A stretch of DNA of 64,000 bases, from contig NFUO01000467.1 in assembly GCA_002197545.1 (NCBI GenBank), positions 33,256 to 97,255 on the forward strand, given 5' to 3'. A model generated the notes under the pieces. That model had not been told where the DNA came from and searched no databases. It saw nothing but the letters and a program-made list of their open reading frames with translations. This stretch comes from Acidobacteria subdivision 2 bacterium RH1 MAG20. Lineage in GTDB: Bacteria; Acidobacteriota; Terriglobia; Terriglobales; Acidobacteriaceae. The translations under genes were made by a program, and so were the position numbers. This document shows positions 51,290-60,741 of the stretch, piece after piece (the stretch's first letter is position 1; every line of letters starts with the position of its first letter).

Positions 51290-52522
51290 ATGTCCTTGAG
51301 CTTAAAAGTGAAGAAAAAAACTATTTCAATTGGCAGGCCCCCTGTCCTACGTCACACAAACGCTCTCAGCATCTTAGCGCTGCTGCGCGAATGTGGTGCA
51401 TGCTCCAAGGCCGATCTTGTTCGGGCCTCAGGCCTAAGTGCTCCTACCGTCACAAACGTTGTCAATGATTTGCTTGGCGAAAACTTAATCGAATCGCTCG
51501 GAGAAGGAGAGTCGAGTGGTGGACGCCCTCCAGATATCATCCGCTTCAAGGCCGATCGCGGATGCATCCTGGCAGTGGAGATTTCTTCAGAAAGTGTCTC
51601 TCTTCTTCTCGCGGATTTGAACGGGAACGAACTCGATACCCTGAAGATCCCGCTGGCAAAAAAGAAAACAACGCCTGATGCTATCTGTGGTTACATCGGC
51701 AAAGGGCTAAAGAGTTTGCTGCGCAGGCAGGAGAAGACGCTGGATCAACTACTGCTACTAGTGGTTGGAGTACCCGCTATCGCGAATGTTGAAGAAGGTA
51801 GCGTCCTGTCGATCAGCACACTGGAAGCATGGCGCTCTGTTCCGCTGCGCGCTTTGCTCAACAAAATTGTCGACTGCCTGATCATTATTGAAAACGATAC
51901 GAACCTGGCGGCCCAGGGTGAGCGCTATTGTGGCGCCGCGCAGACGGAACAGGATTTTGTCTTCATTAGCATAGGCTCGAATGTGGGGGCTGGAATCGTT
52001 CTGGACGGCAAGATTCATCATGGCTCGCAATGGTCAGCCGGAGAAGTAGCTTACCTTCGTCTGCCTCATATCTCGCGCAGGCACCCTACTATTTATGAAT
52101 TCGGTGAGCTTGAAACAGTGTTGACCTCCTCCGGGATATTAAAGAGCTGGCATGAGGAAAGGAAAAAATCGAGCCGAAATTGGCAAAGCGCCCAAGGTGA
52201 GATTGATGCCGTAGGAGTATTGAATCTTGCACAAGCGGGAGATGCTCGCGCCGCAAAAATCGTCGAGCAGAGAGCGGATATTGTGTCGGACATTATTGTC
52301 AATCTGTCGCTCATCCTGAATCCCGGATTGATTCTCTTGGGGGGAGAAATAGGAAGTCATCCGGTACTTATTGCCTCCGTGTTGAAGCAACTTGAGGGAA
52401 GCGAGTTCGCAGTGACAAAGATAAGCGTCGGTGCGCTTGGCCAACGTGCTGTGTTGTGGGGGGCAATCGCCCTTGCTCTTGATGCATTGTCCTCTGTCCT
52501 GCTTCCATTACCCTGGGCCTAG
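51290..52522 (+). CDS. ROK family transcriptional regulator (NagC/Mlc/XylR-like)
   Basis: About 410 residues. The N-terminal winged helix-turn-helix (SILALLRECGACSKADLVRA then SGLSAPTVTNVVNDLL, residues 30-70) is followed by a ROK sugar-binding domain with IENDTNLAAQGE, SIGSNVGAGIVLDG and SAGEVAYLRLPH. The phosphate loop DxGGT is lost (AVEISSESVSLLLAD) and the zinc cysteines are absent, so it should bind but not phosphorylate sugar. The start is uncertain: an ATG at 51290 is used, a GTG at 51242 is possible. Divergent from the SIS operon, which it probably represses until the sugar is present. Confidence 0.87.
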   Translation: MSLSLKVKKKTISIGRPPVLRHTNALSILALLRECGACSKADLVRASGLSAPTVTNVVNDLLGENLIESLGEGESSGGRPPDIIRFKADRGCILAVEISSESVSLLLADLNGNELDTLKIPLAKKKTTPDAICGYIGKGLKSLLRRQEKTLDQLLLLVVGVPAIANVEEGSVLSISTLEAWRSVPLRALLNKIVDCLIIIENDTNLAAQGERYCGAAQTEQDFVFISIGSNVGAGIVLDGKIHHGSQWSAGEVAYLRLPHISRRHPTIYEFGELETVLTSSGILKSWHEERKKSSRNWQSAQGEIDAVGVLNLAQAGDARAAKIVEQRADIVSDIIVNLSLILNPGLILLGGEIGSHPVLIASVLKQLEGSEFAVTKISVGALGQRAVLWGAIALALDALSSVLLPLPWA

Positions 52523-52801
52523 ATCCCGCTGGACCCATCAACCGCCATTGTCTATTTATTGCTTCGGCGTAACTGCGCCACCCTCCCCACTACAGGAGAA
52601 TCTTGACAATCATCATTGTGGTGTGATTCATTGGTATGCGTAAACTTAGTTACAAAACATTAGAAACTGAGTTTCGAAATGAAAATGCCTGTCAAAATGT
52701 CATGACTTCTGGCGTGGCATTGGAAATAATTGGCATCGAGTCTGAGTGATATTTACCGCATGGCTTACTAGCTATAACTTCAGGATCATTCTCTGACCTC
52801 T

Positions 52802-53635
52802 ATGAAAAACATCCGCTATGGCCTTTTACTGCTTTCCGTTGCATTCTGTAGCGCCTGTTCGGCTCAGTCAGTGAAGAATCAGAAGAAGCATCTCCTGGTA
52901 ATAGGCGAGGAGAAGGGTTACCGGCATGAGTCTGTCTCCCATGCCATGTCCACCATTGAACGGCTTGGGAAACAGACAGGCTTGTGGGACACAACTATCC
53001 GCACGGATACCGAGGCACTCACAAAGAAGAGGCTTGAATACAACGCCAAGAATTTAACGGATTTTGATGCAGTGTTCTTTTTCACCGGCGGCGATCTGGA
53101 AATGGACACGCAGCAGAAGGCTGACCTTCTGTCCTTTGTTCACGACGATGGCAAAGGATTTATCGGGGTTCATAGCGCGGCGATTACTTTTACCAAATGG
53201 CCGGAGTTTGTGGACATGGTGGGAGGGACTTATGATGAGCATCCATGGGGAACCTTCGACGCGCCAATTATTGTGGAAGACCCAAAGTTTCCGGGCATGC
53301 AGCAGTGGCCACGAGCCTTTACGTTCCGTGATGAAATCTACCAGATGAAAGATTTCTCGCGTGATAAAGTTCACGTTCTCATGCGTCTTGACGCCAGCAA
53401 GATAGGTCTAGCCAATCCTAATGTGCATCGTGCGGACCATGATTTTGCGGTTACCTGGGTAAAGATGTATGGAAAAGGCCGCGTGTACTACTCGACCCTC
53501 GGGCATCCCGAAGAGAATTGGGATGATTCCAGATTGCAGCAGATGTATGTAGAAGCTATTAAGTGGGCCATGAGAATGGTGGGCACAGACGTTACTCCAT
53601 CGCAGGCGCCACCTTCGACTGACGCGTCTCAATAA
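52802..53635 (+). CDS. ThuA domain-containing secreted protein
   Basis: A 277-residue protein with a Sec signal peptide (YGLLLLSVAFCSACSAQ). The ThuA (glutamine amidotransferase-like) fold is visible: HLLVIGEEKGYRHESV, FDAVFFFTGGDLEM, GKGFIGVHSAAITF, MVGGTYDEHPWG, PVTWVKMYGKGRVYYSTLGH-type sequence (AVTWVKMYGKGRVYYSTLGH) and the tail EAIKWAM. ThuA-like proteins occur in sugar (trehalose/ketosugar) utilisation loci; the catalytic cysteine of true amidotransferases is absent. It starts a three-gene run with the TIM-barrel and thioredoxin genes. Confidence 0.87.
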   Translation: MKNIRYGLLLLSVAFCSACSAQSVKNQKKHLLVIGEEKGYRHESVSHAMSTIERLGKQTGLWDTTIRTDTEALTKKRLEYNAKNLTDFDAVFFFTGGDLEMDTQQKADLLSFVHDDGKGFIGVHSAAITFTKWPEFVDMVGGTYDEHPWGTFDAPIIVEDPKFPGMQQWPRAFTFRDEIYQMKDFSRDKVHVLMRLDASKIGLANPNVHRADHDFAVTWVKMYGKGRVYYSTLGHPEENWDDSRLQQMYVEAIKWAMRMVGTDVTPSQAPPSTDASQ

Positions 53636-53669
53636 GAACAGTCCATAGAAAAACAGGAGTTCCACCCAT

Positions 53670-54470
53670 ATGACGTCGCGACGAACCTTCGTTAGGCTTG
53701 CTGCCGGCTGCAGTTTAGCCAGTGCCGGTGGGCCACTCCTAGCCTACAATTTACTCAATATCGGGGTTGGGACGTATAGCTACCATAGTCTTTCTATTGA
53801 TGACATGATTGCTCAATTGACCGCCCTTCGTATCCGCAAGATAGAGATGTCCAGGGACGAATTCATGGTCATGAGTCATCCGAACAATGAGTTATTTCGT
53901 ACCACCAAGGACAAATTAGATCGCGCGGGCATTCGCTGCGTATCGTACTATTCCGCCACACTCAAGAACGATGAAGACATTGATAGCGCAGTGCGTTTTG
54001 CGAAGTTGCTTGGCAGCAGCAATATAACCGGCGATGCTACCGGAAATGCTCTGAATCGGATTGATCAACGTCTAACACAAGAAGGATTGACATTTGGGAT
54101 TCACAATCACTTCTTCCCGTACAAATTTGCATATGAAAGTCCGGAAGATGTCCTGAATGCATTGTCTGGCCTGTCAAAGACGATGGGAGCCACGGCGGAT
54201 ACCGGGCATTTCGCATCTTGCGGCTATGATCCCGTCGATGCAATTCGCAAATTAGGGCCGCACTTGCGGTTGGTGCATCTAAAGGACATTAAAGCCAAAG
54301 GCGGTGAAGTAAATGTATTGCTGGGTTCAGGTATCGCAAAGATCTCGGAAGTGATGCATGAGTTACACCGGCAGAAGTTTCGCGGTCTGGTTGCCGTCGA
54401 ATACGAAAAAGAGGGTCCTGTTAACCAGGACATGGTGCAGGAAGTAACCTTTGCGAGAAGGCTCGCGTAA
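53670..54470 (+). CDS. Sugar phosphate isomerase/epimerase-like TIM barrel, Tat signal
   Basis: A 266-residue AP-endonuclease-2-like TIM barrel. The N-terminus SRRTFVRLAAGCSLASA is a twin-arginine signal, so a metal-loaded folded enzyme is probably exported. Metal and substrate residues are likely in IEMSRDEF, GIHNHFFPY, ATADTGHFASCG, LRLVHLKDIKA and VAVEYEKEG. Family members interconvert keto and aldo sugars or dehydrate inosose derivatives; the substrate cannot be assigned. It follows ThuA by 34 bases. Confidence 0.85.
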   Translation: MTSRRTFVRLAAGCSLASAGGPLLAYNLLNIGVGTYSYHSLSIDDMIAQLTALRIRKIEMSRDEFMVMSHPNNELFRTTKDKLDRAGIRCVSYYSATLKNDEDIDSAVRFAKLLGSSNITGDATGNALNRIDQRLTQEGLTFGIHNHFFPYKFAYESPEDVLNALSGLSKTMGATADTGHFASCGYDPVDAIRKLGPHLRLVHLKDIKAKGGEVNVLLGSGIAKISEVMHELHRQKFRGLVAVEYEKEGPVNQDMVQEVTFARRLA

Positions 54471-54508
54471 TCGCCCGGTAAATGAAGGATTGGGTATGGA
54501 GGAAACAA

Positions 54509-55648
54509 ATGTCGAAGATATTCATGTGCATCGTAATGTCATTGATGTCACTATCTGCCTGGGGTCAACAATCCCATCCGATTCTTCCTCTGGGCTCCCA
54601 CGCTCCCGACTTCGCTCTTCCCGGTGTGGATGGAAAAATTCATAAGCTCAGTGACTACGCAAGCAGCCCCGTTCTTGTTGTAGTTTTCACCTGCAACCAT
54701 TGCCCGATTGCTCAAATGTATGAACAACGCATCGAGCAACTCTACGAGGACTATGGAAAGCGTGGCGTCGCAGTCGTTGCAATCCAGGGTAATGATCCGA
54801 AAGCGACCAGTATCGATGAGTTAGATTCCTCCGATATCGGCGATACTCTTGACGATATGAAGATCCGTATTCAGTACAAGCATCTTCATTATCCCTACCT
54901 CTACGATGGCGACACTCAGGCAGTGACACGAGCCTATGGACCGCAGGCAACACCACACGTTTTCATCTTTGATAAGGGCCGGCGTCTTCGCTATGAAGGC
55001 CGCATAGACAACAGCTACCGCATCGAGATGGTCAAGACCCACGATGCGCGTAATGCGATCGATGCTCTATTGGCAAATAAGGAAGTTGCAGTGAAACATA
55101 CGGGCGTATTTGGCTGCTCCACAAAATGGCAGGAGAAATCTGCTCTTCGCGAGGCAGCGGACCGTAAGATCGAGACCCAGCCTGTCCATTTAGAGCGAGT
55201 GGGGGCTGCAGGACTGAAGAAGCTGCGAGCCAATGCTAGCGGCCATGTTACGCTAATCAGCTTTTGGGCTACCTGGTGCGGATCCTGCGTGGCTGAATTC
55301 TCCGATTTGCAGGACACCTATCGCATGTATAGTGATCGGGATTTTGACTTGGTGACGGTATCCGTTAATATGCCGGATGAAGAACCAGGGGTATTGCGCC
55401 TTTTGCAGAAAAAGCATGCCACCAGCCGTAATCTTCTGTTTGCATCCGACGATACTGCCGCTTTACAAGCGGCATTCGATCCCACCTGGCAGTCGGCGGT
55501 GCCCTATACAGTGGTACTCGGACCGGATGGCAAGGTTTTGTATAAAACAATGGGTTCTGTCGATTTACTGGATATGCGACGGAAGATTCTAGCGGCGATG
55601 CCTTCCGATTATGTTGGCTTCAATAAGTACTGGGCATCCAATAAATAA
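54509..55648 (+). CDS. Exported tandem thioredoxin-fold protein (redoxin plus TlpA-like)
   Basis: A 379-residue fusion. The ATG at 54509 has GGAGGA 6 bases upstream and begins a signal peptide (IFMCIVMSLMSLSAWG). The first domain is a redoxin with FTCNHCPIAQ (Cys62, Cys65) and the closing GCSTKW typical of this stand-alone family. The second is TlpA-like, with ISFWATWCGSCVAEF (Cys257, Cys260) and VPYTVVLGPDGKVLYK. Two CxxC domains in one periplasmic chain could pass electrons or reduce different partners. It is the last gene of the ThuA run, starting 38 bases after the TIM barrel. Confidence 0.86.
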   Translation: MSKIFMCIVMSLMSLSAWGQQSHPILPLGSHAPDFALPGVDGKIHKLSDYASSPVLVVVFTCNHCPIAQMYEQRIEQLYEDYGKRGVAVVAIQGNDPKATSIDELDSSDIGDTLDDMKIRIQYKHLHYPYLYDGDTQAVTRAYGPQATPHVFIFDKGRRLRYEGRIDNSYRIEMVKTHDARNAIDALLANKEVAVKHTGVFGCSTKWQEKSALREAADRKIETQPVHLERVGAAGLKKLRANASGHVTLISFWATWCGSCVAEFSDLQDTYRMYSDRDFDLVTVSVNMPDEEPGVLRLLQKKHATSRNLLFASDDTAALQAAFDPTWQSAVPYTVVLGPDGKVLYKTMGSVDLLDMRRKILAAMPSDYVGFNKYWASNK

Positions 55649-55927
55649 CTTCAGATGAGGTCATATAAAAAGGTCGATTCTGAACATGGGTCGACCTGTC
55701 ACTGGACAGCATGCCAGCATTGTCATTGGTTGGCCCTTAATGTGCACGAATTAATTCCACACTGCCTCCACCAATCGACTCTGTATCTATATAGGCATAC
55801 TGGCCCGAATTCTTCTTGTCTATATCGCCCTAGGCCACCAGACTGCGACAGTGCCAAGCCTCAGAATTTGTGAAATTGGGCTGAAGAACGTATGTCATCA
55901 TTCCCTTCCATATGGAATCTACTCAGA

Positions 55928-57214
55928 TCAGAAAAATGTCTGCACGACATCAATTACTTGATACTCTGCATTTAATATTGGCAGGCAGCGCCATTTATCG
56001 AAGGTCAAACAAGGATGCGAAATATCGAAACCTATCATGTCGCCTACCTGAATGTCATCTCCCTCGGTAATGTAAAGATAGGCATGCTGGTCCATCATTT
56101 TCGTGATCTGCCAGCTCGATGGAACCGTTACCGGCGCGGTTGTTCCAGGGCGATAGTGTAGAGCAGGCGTTGGGAAGCCGGCATCGAAGGCAGCATCGCG
56201 CTTTCCAAGCGCAATGATGGCTCTCTCCTTTTCCGGAACAGATTGAACATAGGCCCACAATTGCAGCGCCGGCTGCAAGCTTGTGTGCATCCGCTGTGCG
56301 ATTGGATTGCGGCTTAAAATCTTCTGCTGTGCCTCACGATAGACGCCGACATCATGCGTCAAATAGCAGCCGGGACGCAATATCACATCGACGAAATCTT
56401 CCAAGCCAGCCTTTGAGAAGACGTCAGCGACGATATCGTACCAGGCAGAACCAGCGCCCGAAAGCAACACACGATCACGATCAAACCGCCCTTCTTGCGC
56501 TAATTTGCGCGTGGTGCTTACGGCCTGTTCCAGAAAACTACGAATCGCGGCTTCTTCTTCCAGCACACCTTCATATATCTCTATTCCGCGAAGAACTACG
56601 TTTTCGCGCCAAAGAGCCAACGCAGTCAAACCTAATTGCAGTTGATCTGCGTCACGGACACCTGTGCGCCCGTCTTCCACACCCAATTCAAGCAGCACTT
56701 GCAATCGTTGATTTTTCGCGCGATAAAATTTGCCTAGCTGCTCTATCTGTTGCGCAGAATCCACAAGGCAGAAAAATTCAAACTCTTTATCTTCAAGCAG
56801 CTTTGAAACTATAGCCATATTCTGCTTGCCAATGAGTTGATTCGCCATCAAGACGCGCCGCACGCCGTGTTGATAAGCAACCAACGTTTGATGCGCGGTG
56901 GCCAGTGTAATTCCCCATGCGCCCGCCTTCAATTGCAGATCAAACAACTTCGGCGCCATCGTGGTTTTGCCGTGCGGCGCCAGCTTGACTCCATATGCCG
57001 TGATGAATTGCTGCATCCAGTTCAAGTTGTGCAGCAGTTTTTTCTGGTATAGGACGGCTGTTGGCAGGCTCAGGTCCTCGCGCAACAAGTTCCATTCGAG
57101 CTTGGCAATGTTCTCAGGTTCAATGGGCTGCTCAAAGGAACCCAAGCCCTTCTGAAGCGGCATAACACGTGAATCCGGTCTATTAATCTCAAGCACTACT
57201 TTTTCCTCAGTCAT
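55928..57214 (-). CDS. PLP-dependent D-threonine aldolase / D-serine dehydratase-like enzyme
   Basis: A 428-residue fold-type III PLP enzyme. An alanine-racemase-like barrel holds the PLP lysine Lys83 in LAPHGKTTMAP. The C-terminal D-serine-dehydratase domain has the metal-binding HPCLTFDKW (His400, Cys402). Relatives cleave D-threonine or deaminate D-serine and other D-amino acids to oxo acids. It is divergent from an N-acyl-D-amino-acid deacylase gene (89 bases apart), which supports a D-amino-acid substrate. The 280 bases downstream, to the thioredoxin gene, show no other feature. Confidence 0.87.
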   Translation of the reverse strand: MTEEKVVLEINRPDSRVMPLQKGLGSFEQPIEPENIAKLEWNLLREDLSLPTAVLYQKKLLHNLNWMQQFITAYGVKLAPHGKTTMAPKLFDLQLKAGAWGITLATAHQTLVAYQHGVRRVLMANQLIGKQNMAIVSKLLEDKEFEFFCLVDSAQQIEQLGKFYRAKNQRLQVLLELGVEDGRTGVRDADQLQLGLTALALWRENVVLRGIEIYEGVLEEEAAIRSFLEQAVSTTRKLAQEGRFDRDRVLLSGAGSAWYDIVADVFSKAGLEDFVDVILRPGCYLTHDVGVYREAQQKILSRNPIAQRMHTSLQPALQLWAYVQSVPEKERAIIALGKRDAAFDAGFPTPALHYRPGTTAPVTVPSSWQITKMMDQHAYLYITEGDDIQVGDMIGFDISHPCLTFDKWRCLPILNAEYQVIDVVQTFF

Positions 57215-57303
57215 AGAATGAATCTCAAAGCACTCGCAAAATGGAGATGTCTACTATCATGGTATTCTGACGCATCGTTGAAAGTTTCCTTTAGAAAGAT
57301 AGT

Positions 57304-58752
57304 ATGCCGCTCTGCGATACTCTTATCCGTAATGCACATATCATAGATGGCAGCGGCGGCGAGCCCCAGGCTGCGGACGTCGCTATCGACAACGGACATA
57401 TTTGCGCGATTGGGCAACTTCCAGAGTACACCGCGCGCCAGTTTATAGACGGCAAGGGGCACGTACTGGCTCCCGGCTTTATCGACGTCCATACACACGA
57501 TGATACAAATGTGATCCGGACTCCTGACATGCTGCCGAAGCTGTCGCAAGGGGTCACTACGGTTATCGTCGGCAATTGCGGCATCAGCGCCTCACCCGTA
57601 CGACTCGCGGGAGATCCTCCTGATCCGATGAACTTGCTGGGGGATGCGGACGTCTTCCGCTACCCCACCTTTGAATCTTACGTTGCGGCAATTCAGGCAG
57701 CCAGACCGGCGGTGAATGTAGCGGCCCTGATAGGCCACACGGCATTGCGCAATAACCATATGGACCGACTTGACCGCTCTGCAACTGATGCTGAGATCGG
57801 GTTGATGCGCGCTCAATTAAAAGAAGCTCTGGATGGAGGAGCATTAGGGTTGAGTTCGGGGCTGGCTTATCTGTCGGCCAATGCAGCATCCACCGAAGAA
57901 GTCTTGGCATTGGCTGAACTGCTTGCAGCAGCCGGTGCGATTTATACCACTCATATGCGCACGGAGACAGAAGCGATTCTGGAGGCAATGAGTGAGACTT
58001 TCGAGATCGGTCGTCAATGCAGTGTGCCGGTTGTGATATCTCATCTGAAGTGCGCGGGGATTGCTAACTGGGGCCGGAGCGGAGAGGTGTTGCAGGCGCT
58101 GGACACAGCCCGTGCTTCTCAACCAGTGAACTGCGACTGCTATCCCTATGCAGCAGGCTCCAGTACGCTCGATCTCCGTCAGGTGGACGAGCGCGTCGAG
58201 ATCATGATCACGTGGTGCAAGCCGCATCCTGAGATGGCGGGCAAAACGCTTGCTCAGATCGCTGAAAGCTGGGTCGTGGAACAGATAGAGGCAGCGCGAC
58301 GTTTGCAGCCCGCGGGCGCTATCTATCATAGCATCTCTGAAGATGATATGCGCCGTATCCTTGCACATCCGGCTACCATGATCGGTTCTGACGGCCTGCC
58401 GAACGACCCCTTGCCGCATCCGCGTCTCTGGGGCACATTTCCCCGCGTGCTGGGCCGTTACAGCCGCGAGTTAAAGCTGTTCCCGATGACGATGGCGGTC
58501 CATAAAATGACAGGACTGCCAGCCATGCGATTTGGATTAACTGATCGCGGACTGATAAAAAAAAGTTATTGCGCTGACCTGGTGCTCTTTAATGCAGAAA
58601 CAGTGAAGGACACTGCCACATTTACCAGTCCGATATCTCCGGCAGAAGGTATCGACGCTGTATGGGTCAACGGTGTGCTGTCCTATAGTAATCGCACTCC
58701 GACTGGGCAACGAGGCGGCAGGTTTCTACCACGTCAGCCATTACAACTCTGA
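57304..58752 (+). CDS. N-acyl-D-amino-acid deacylase (D-aminoacylase)
   Basis: A 482-residue amidohydrolase that frees D-amino acids from N-acyl-D-amino acids. Metal site: DVHTHDDTN (His63, His65), NCGISASPV with Cys92, YTTHMRTE, VISHLKCAG and MIGSDGLPNDPLPHPR. The last is characteristic of the D-aminoacylase group, as is the final RGGRFL. It heads a plus-strand run with RidA and a GntP permease, and is divergent from the PLP enzyme that would use its product. No signal peptide, so it is cytoplasmic. Confidence 0.92.
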   Translation: MPLCDTLIRNAHIIDGSGGEPQAADVAIDNGHICAIGQLPEYTARQFIDGKGHVLAPGFIDVHTHDDTNVIRTPDMLPKLSQGVTTVIVGNCGISASPVRLAGDPPDPMNLLGDADVFRYPTFESYVAAIQAARPAVNVAALIGHTALRNNHMDRLDRSATDAEIGLMRAQLKEALDGGALGLSSGLAYLSANAASTEEVLALAELLAAAGAIYTTHMRTETEAILEAMSETFEIGRQCSVPVVISHLKCAGIANWGRSGEVLQALDTARASQPVNCDCYPYAAGSSTLDLRQVDERVEIMITWCKPHPEMAGKTLAQIAESWVVEQIEAARRLQPAGAIYHSISEDDMRRILAHPATMIGSDGLPNDPLPHPRLWGTFPRVLGRYSRELKLFPMTMAVHKMTGLPAMRFGLTDRGLIKKSYCADLVLFNAETVKDTATFTSPISPAEGIDAVWVNGVLSYSNRTPTGQRGGRFLPRQPLQL

Positions 58753-58791
58753 GTATTCATTTCATTCTGAACAAAACGAAGGAGCGCACAA

Positions 58792-59184
58792 ATGAGCATC
58801 AAACGGTATGGCGTAGAAGGAGGTAAAGGCACCGGAGGTCAGCATCTTCCGTTTGCCCGCGCTGTCGAAGCGAATGGGTGGCTGTATGTGTCGGGTCAGG
58901 TTTCAATGGTCAAGGGCGAAGTCGTAGGAGAAAGCATCATCGCCCAGTCTCATCAGGCTATTCGCAATGTTTTATCGATATTGCAGGAAGCTGGCTATGG
59001 TCCAGAGCATGTAGTGCGCTGCGGTGTATGGCTCGACGATCCTCGTGATTTTCATTCGTTTAATGGGGTCTTCAAGGAATATTTTGGTGAAAATCCGCCA
59101 GCGCGTGCCTGCGTCGTTTCGAGTATGGTCGTCGATTGCAAAGTTGAGATCGATTGTGTTGCTTACAAGGCATCCACATCTTGA
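58792..59184 (+). CDS. RidA family enamine/imine deaminase
   Basis: A 130-residue RidA (YjgF/YER057c/UK114) protein that hydrolyses reactive 2-aminoacrylate-type imines left by PLP enzymes. LYVSGQVSMVKGEVV, the arginine in PPARACVVSSMVV and the closing EIDCVAYK are typical. Lying 40 bases behind the deacylase and near a PLP deaminase, it probably clears imines formed during D-amino-acid breakdown. Confidence 0.92.
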   Translation: MSIKRYGVEGGKGTGGQHLPFARAVEANGWLYVSGQVSMVKGEVVGESIIAQSHQAIRNVLSILQEAGYGPEHVVRCGVWLDDPRDFHSFNGVFKEYFGENPPARACVVSSMVVDCKVEIDCVAYKASTS

Positions 59185-59256
59185 TACTGAATACCTTAGC
59201 TCACAGCTGTTCGAGAAATTCATTTTGACGGAAAGATATTCGATGGTTCTACGCCT

Positions 59257-60606
59257 ATGATTGACCATCATGCGATAGTTTTGCTTATGTCGGCATCTAT
59301 TGCTGTCATCACACTCATCCTGCTGATTGCTGTCTGCAAGCTGAATCCCTTCATCGTTCTGTTCTTAACTTCCTTGGCACTGGCGATGGCCACCGGCATG
59401 CCCATGCATGCGATTGTTCAGTCTTTTGAAGCTGGCCTCAGCGGCACGATGGGGCACATCGCAATCGTGGTAGCTCTGGGTACCATGCTCGGCAAGATGA
59501 TGGCAGAGTCAGGCGGCGCCGACCGCATCGCATATACGTTGATCCGCTTTTTCGGCGAAAAACGCATCCACTGGGCGATGATGGTGATTGGCTTTGTGGT
59601 TGGGCTTCCGGTCTTCTTTGAAGTTGGCTTCGTACTTCTAATACCGATTGCGTTTACGGTGGCCCGCCGCACTCGCACTTCCCTGATTCTGGTAGGCCTG
59701 CCTATGGTGGCCGGGCTCTCCGTGGTGCATGGGCTGGTGCCACCACATCCGGCGGCGCTAGTCGCGGTGGCAATTTACAACGCCGATATGGGCCGCACTG
59801 TCTTCTATGCTCTGCTGGTTGGCATTCCTACCGTGGTGGTCGCCGGGCCTCTCTATACGAAGTTCATCGCACCGAAGATTCACCTTGATACGGACAATCC
59901 TATGGCTGCAGAGTTCATCGATCATGGCGAAGAACGCAGCTTGCCCAGTTTCGGCCTGACGCTGGCGACCGTGCTGTTTCCTGTTGCTTTAATGTTGCTT
60001 GGCAGTTGGGCCAATACTTTATCGCGCCCCAAAAGTACATTGAATAGTGGATTGCATCTTTTGGGAAATGCCGATATTTCACTCATGGTTGGCGTGCTTG
60101 TAAGTTTTATCACTCTCGGCAAGATGCGGGGTTTCACGCGAGACACAATTCTTAAATTTTCAAACGAATGCCTGGCTCCCACTGCCACTATTACATTGCT
60201 GGTCGGTGCTGGTGGCGGGTTCGGCCGCATTTTGCAGGACAGTGGCGTCTCACAGGCAATCGTCGAGGTTGCGCTCCACGCCCACGTACCGATTCTCATT
60301 CTGGCATGGACAGTCGCGGCGCTGATACGCGTGTCTACTGGATCCGCCACTGTGGCAATGACAACGGCGGCCAGCATCGTGGCTCCGATCGCGATGCATA
60401 CAGCCGGCGCTCGACCTGAATTATTGGCGATTGCTACCGGTGCGGGATCGCTATTTTTTTCGCATGTCAATGATGGGGGTTTCTGGCTCGTCAAAGAATA
60501 TTTTAATATGACAGTCGCGGAAACAATGAAGACCTGGTCCGTCTGCGAGACCATTATCTCCATCACTGCACTGATTTTGACTATGCTGTTATCTGTGGCA
60601 ACCTGA
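59257..60606 (+). CDS. GntP family permease (gluconate/D-serine-type symporter)
   Basis: A 449-residue membrane transporter with about 12 helices. Family marks: FEAGLSGTMGHIAIVVALG, MAESGGADRIA, GLPVFFEVGFVLLIPI, VHGLVPPHPAALVA, and GAGGGFGRILQDSG. The C-terminal half has FFSHVNDGGFWLVKEYF, the most conserved GntP segment. GntP proteins carry gluconate, idonate or D-serine (DsdX); the D-amino-acid neighbours favour a D-serine-like or N-acyl-D-amino-acid substrate. It follows RidA by 72 bases. Confidence 0.92.
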   Translation: MIDHHAIVLLMSASIAVITLILLIAVCKLNPFIVLFLTSLALAMATGMPMHAIVQSFEAGLSGTMGHIAIVVALGTMLGKMMAESGGADRIAYTLIRFFGEKRIHWAMMVIGFVVGLPVFFEVGFVLLIPIAFTVARRTRTSLILVGLPMVAGLSVVHGLVPPHPAALVAVAIYNADMGRTVFYALLVGIPTVVVAGPLYTKFIAPKIHLDTDNPMAAEFIDHGEERSLPSFGLTLATVLFPVALMLLGSWANTLSRPKSTLNSGLHLLGNADISLMVGVLVSFITLGKMRGFTRDTILKFSNECLAPTATITLLVGAGGGFGRILQDSGVSQAIVEVALHAHVPILILAWTVAALIRVSTGSATVAMTTAASIVAPIAMHTAGARPELLAIATGAGSLFFSHVNDGGFWLVKEYFNMTVAETMKTWSVCETIISITALILTMLLSVAT

Positions 60607-60741
60607 TTTGTGAATCGTCATCAGCAGCCTGCTCTTCCCCGTAGAACGCAGGTTGTCCTTGTGCCGATCTTTGTTTCCGCACCTTTTGACCGTGTTGGAC
60701 CGCCGGCAAAACTTTACTCCAGGGAACCGGCGAGGCAAGAA

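Noticed and set aside
52603..52631. TTGACA box upstream of the ThuA gene as a promoter
   Set aside because: The -10 match at a 17-base spacing is only three of six (ATTCAT) and it lies about 170 bases from the gene.
55655..55873. 72-codon frame after the thioredoxin gene
   Set aside because: No ribosome site, no hydrophobic or domain pattern, and composition like random sequence.
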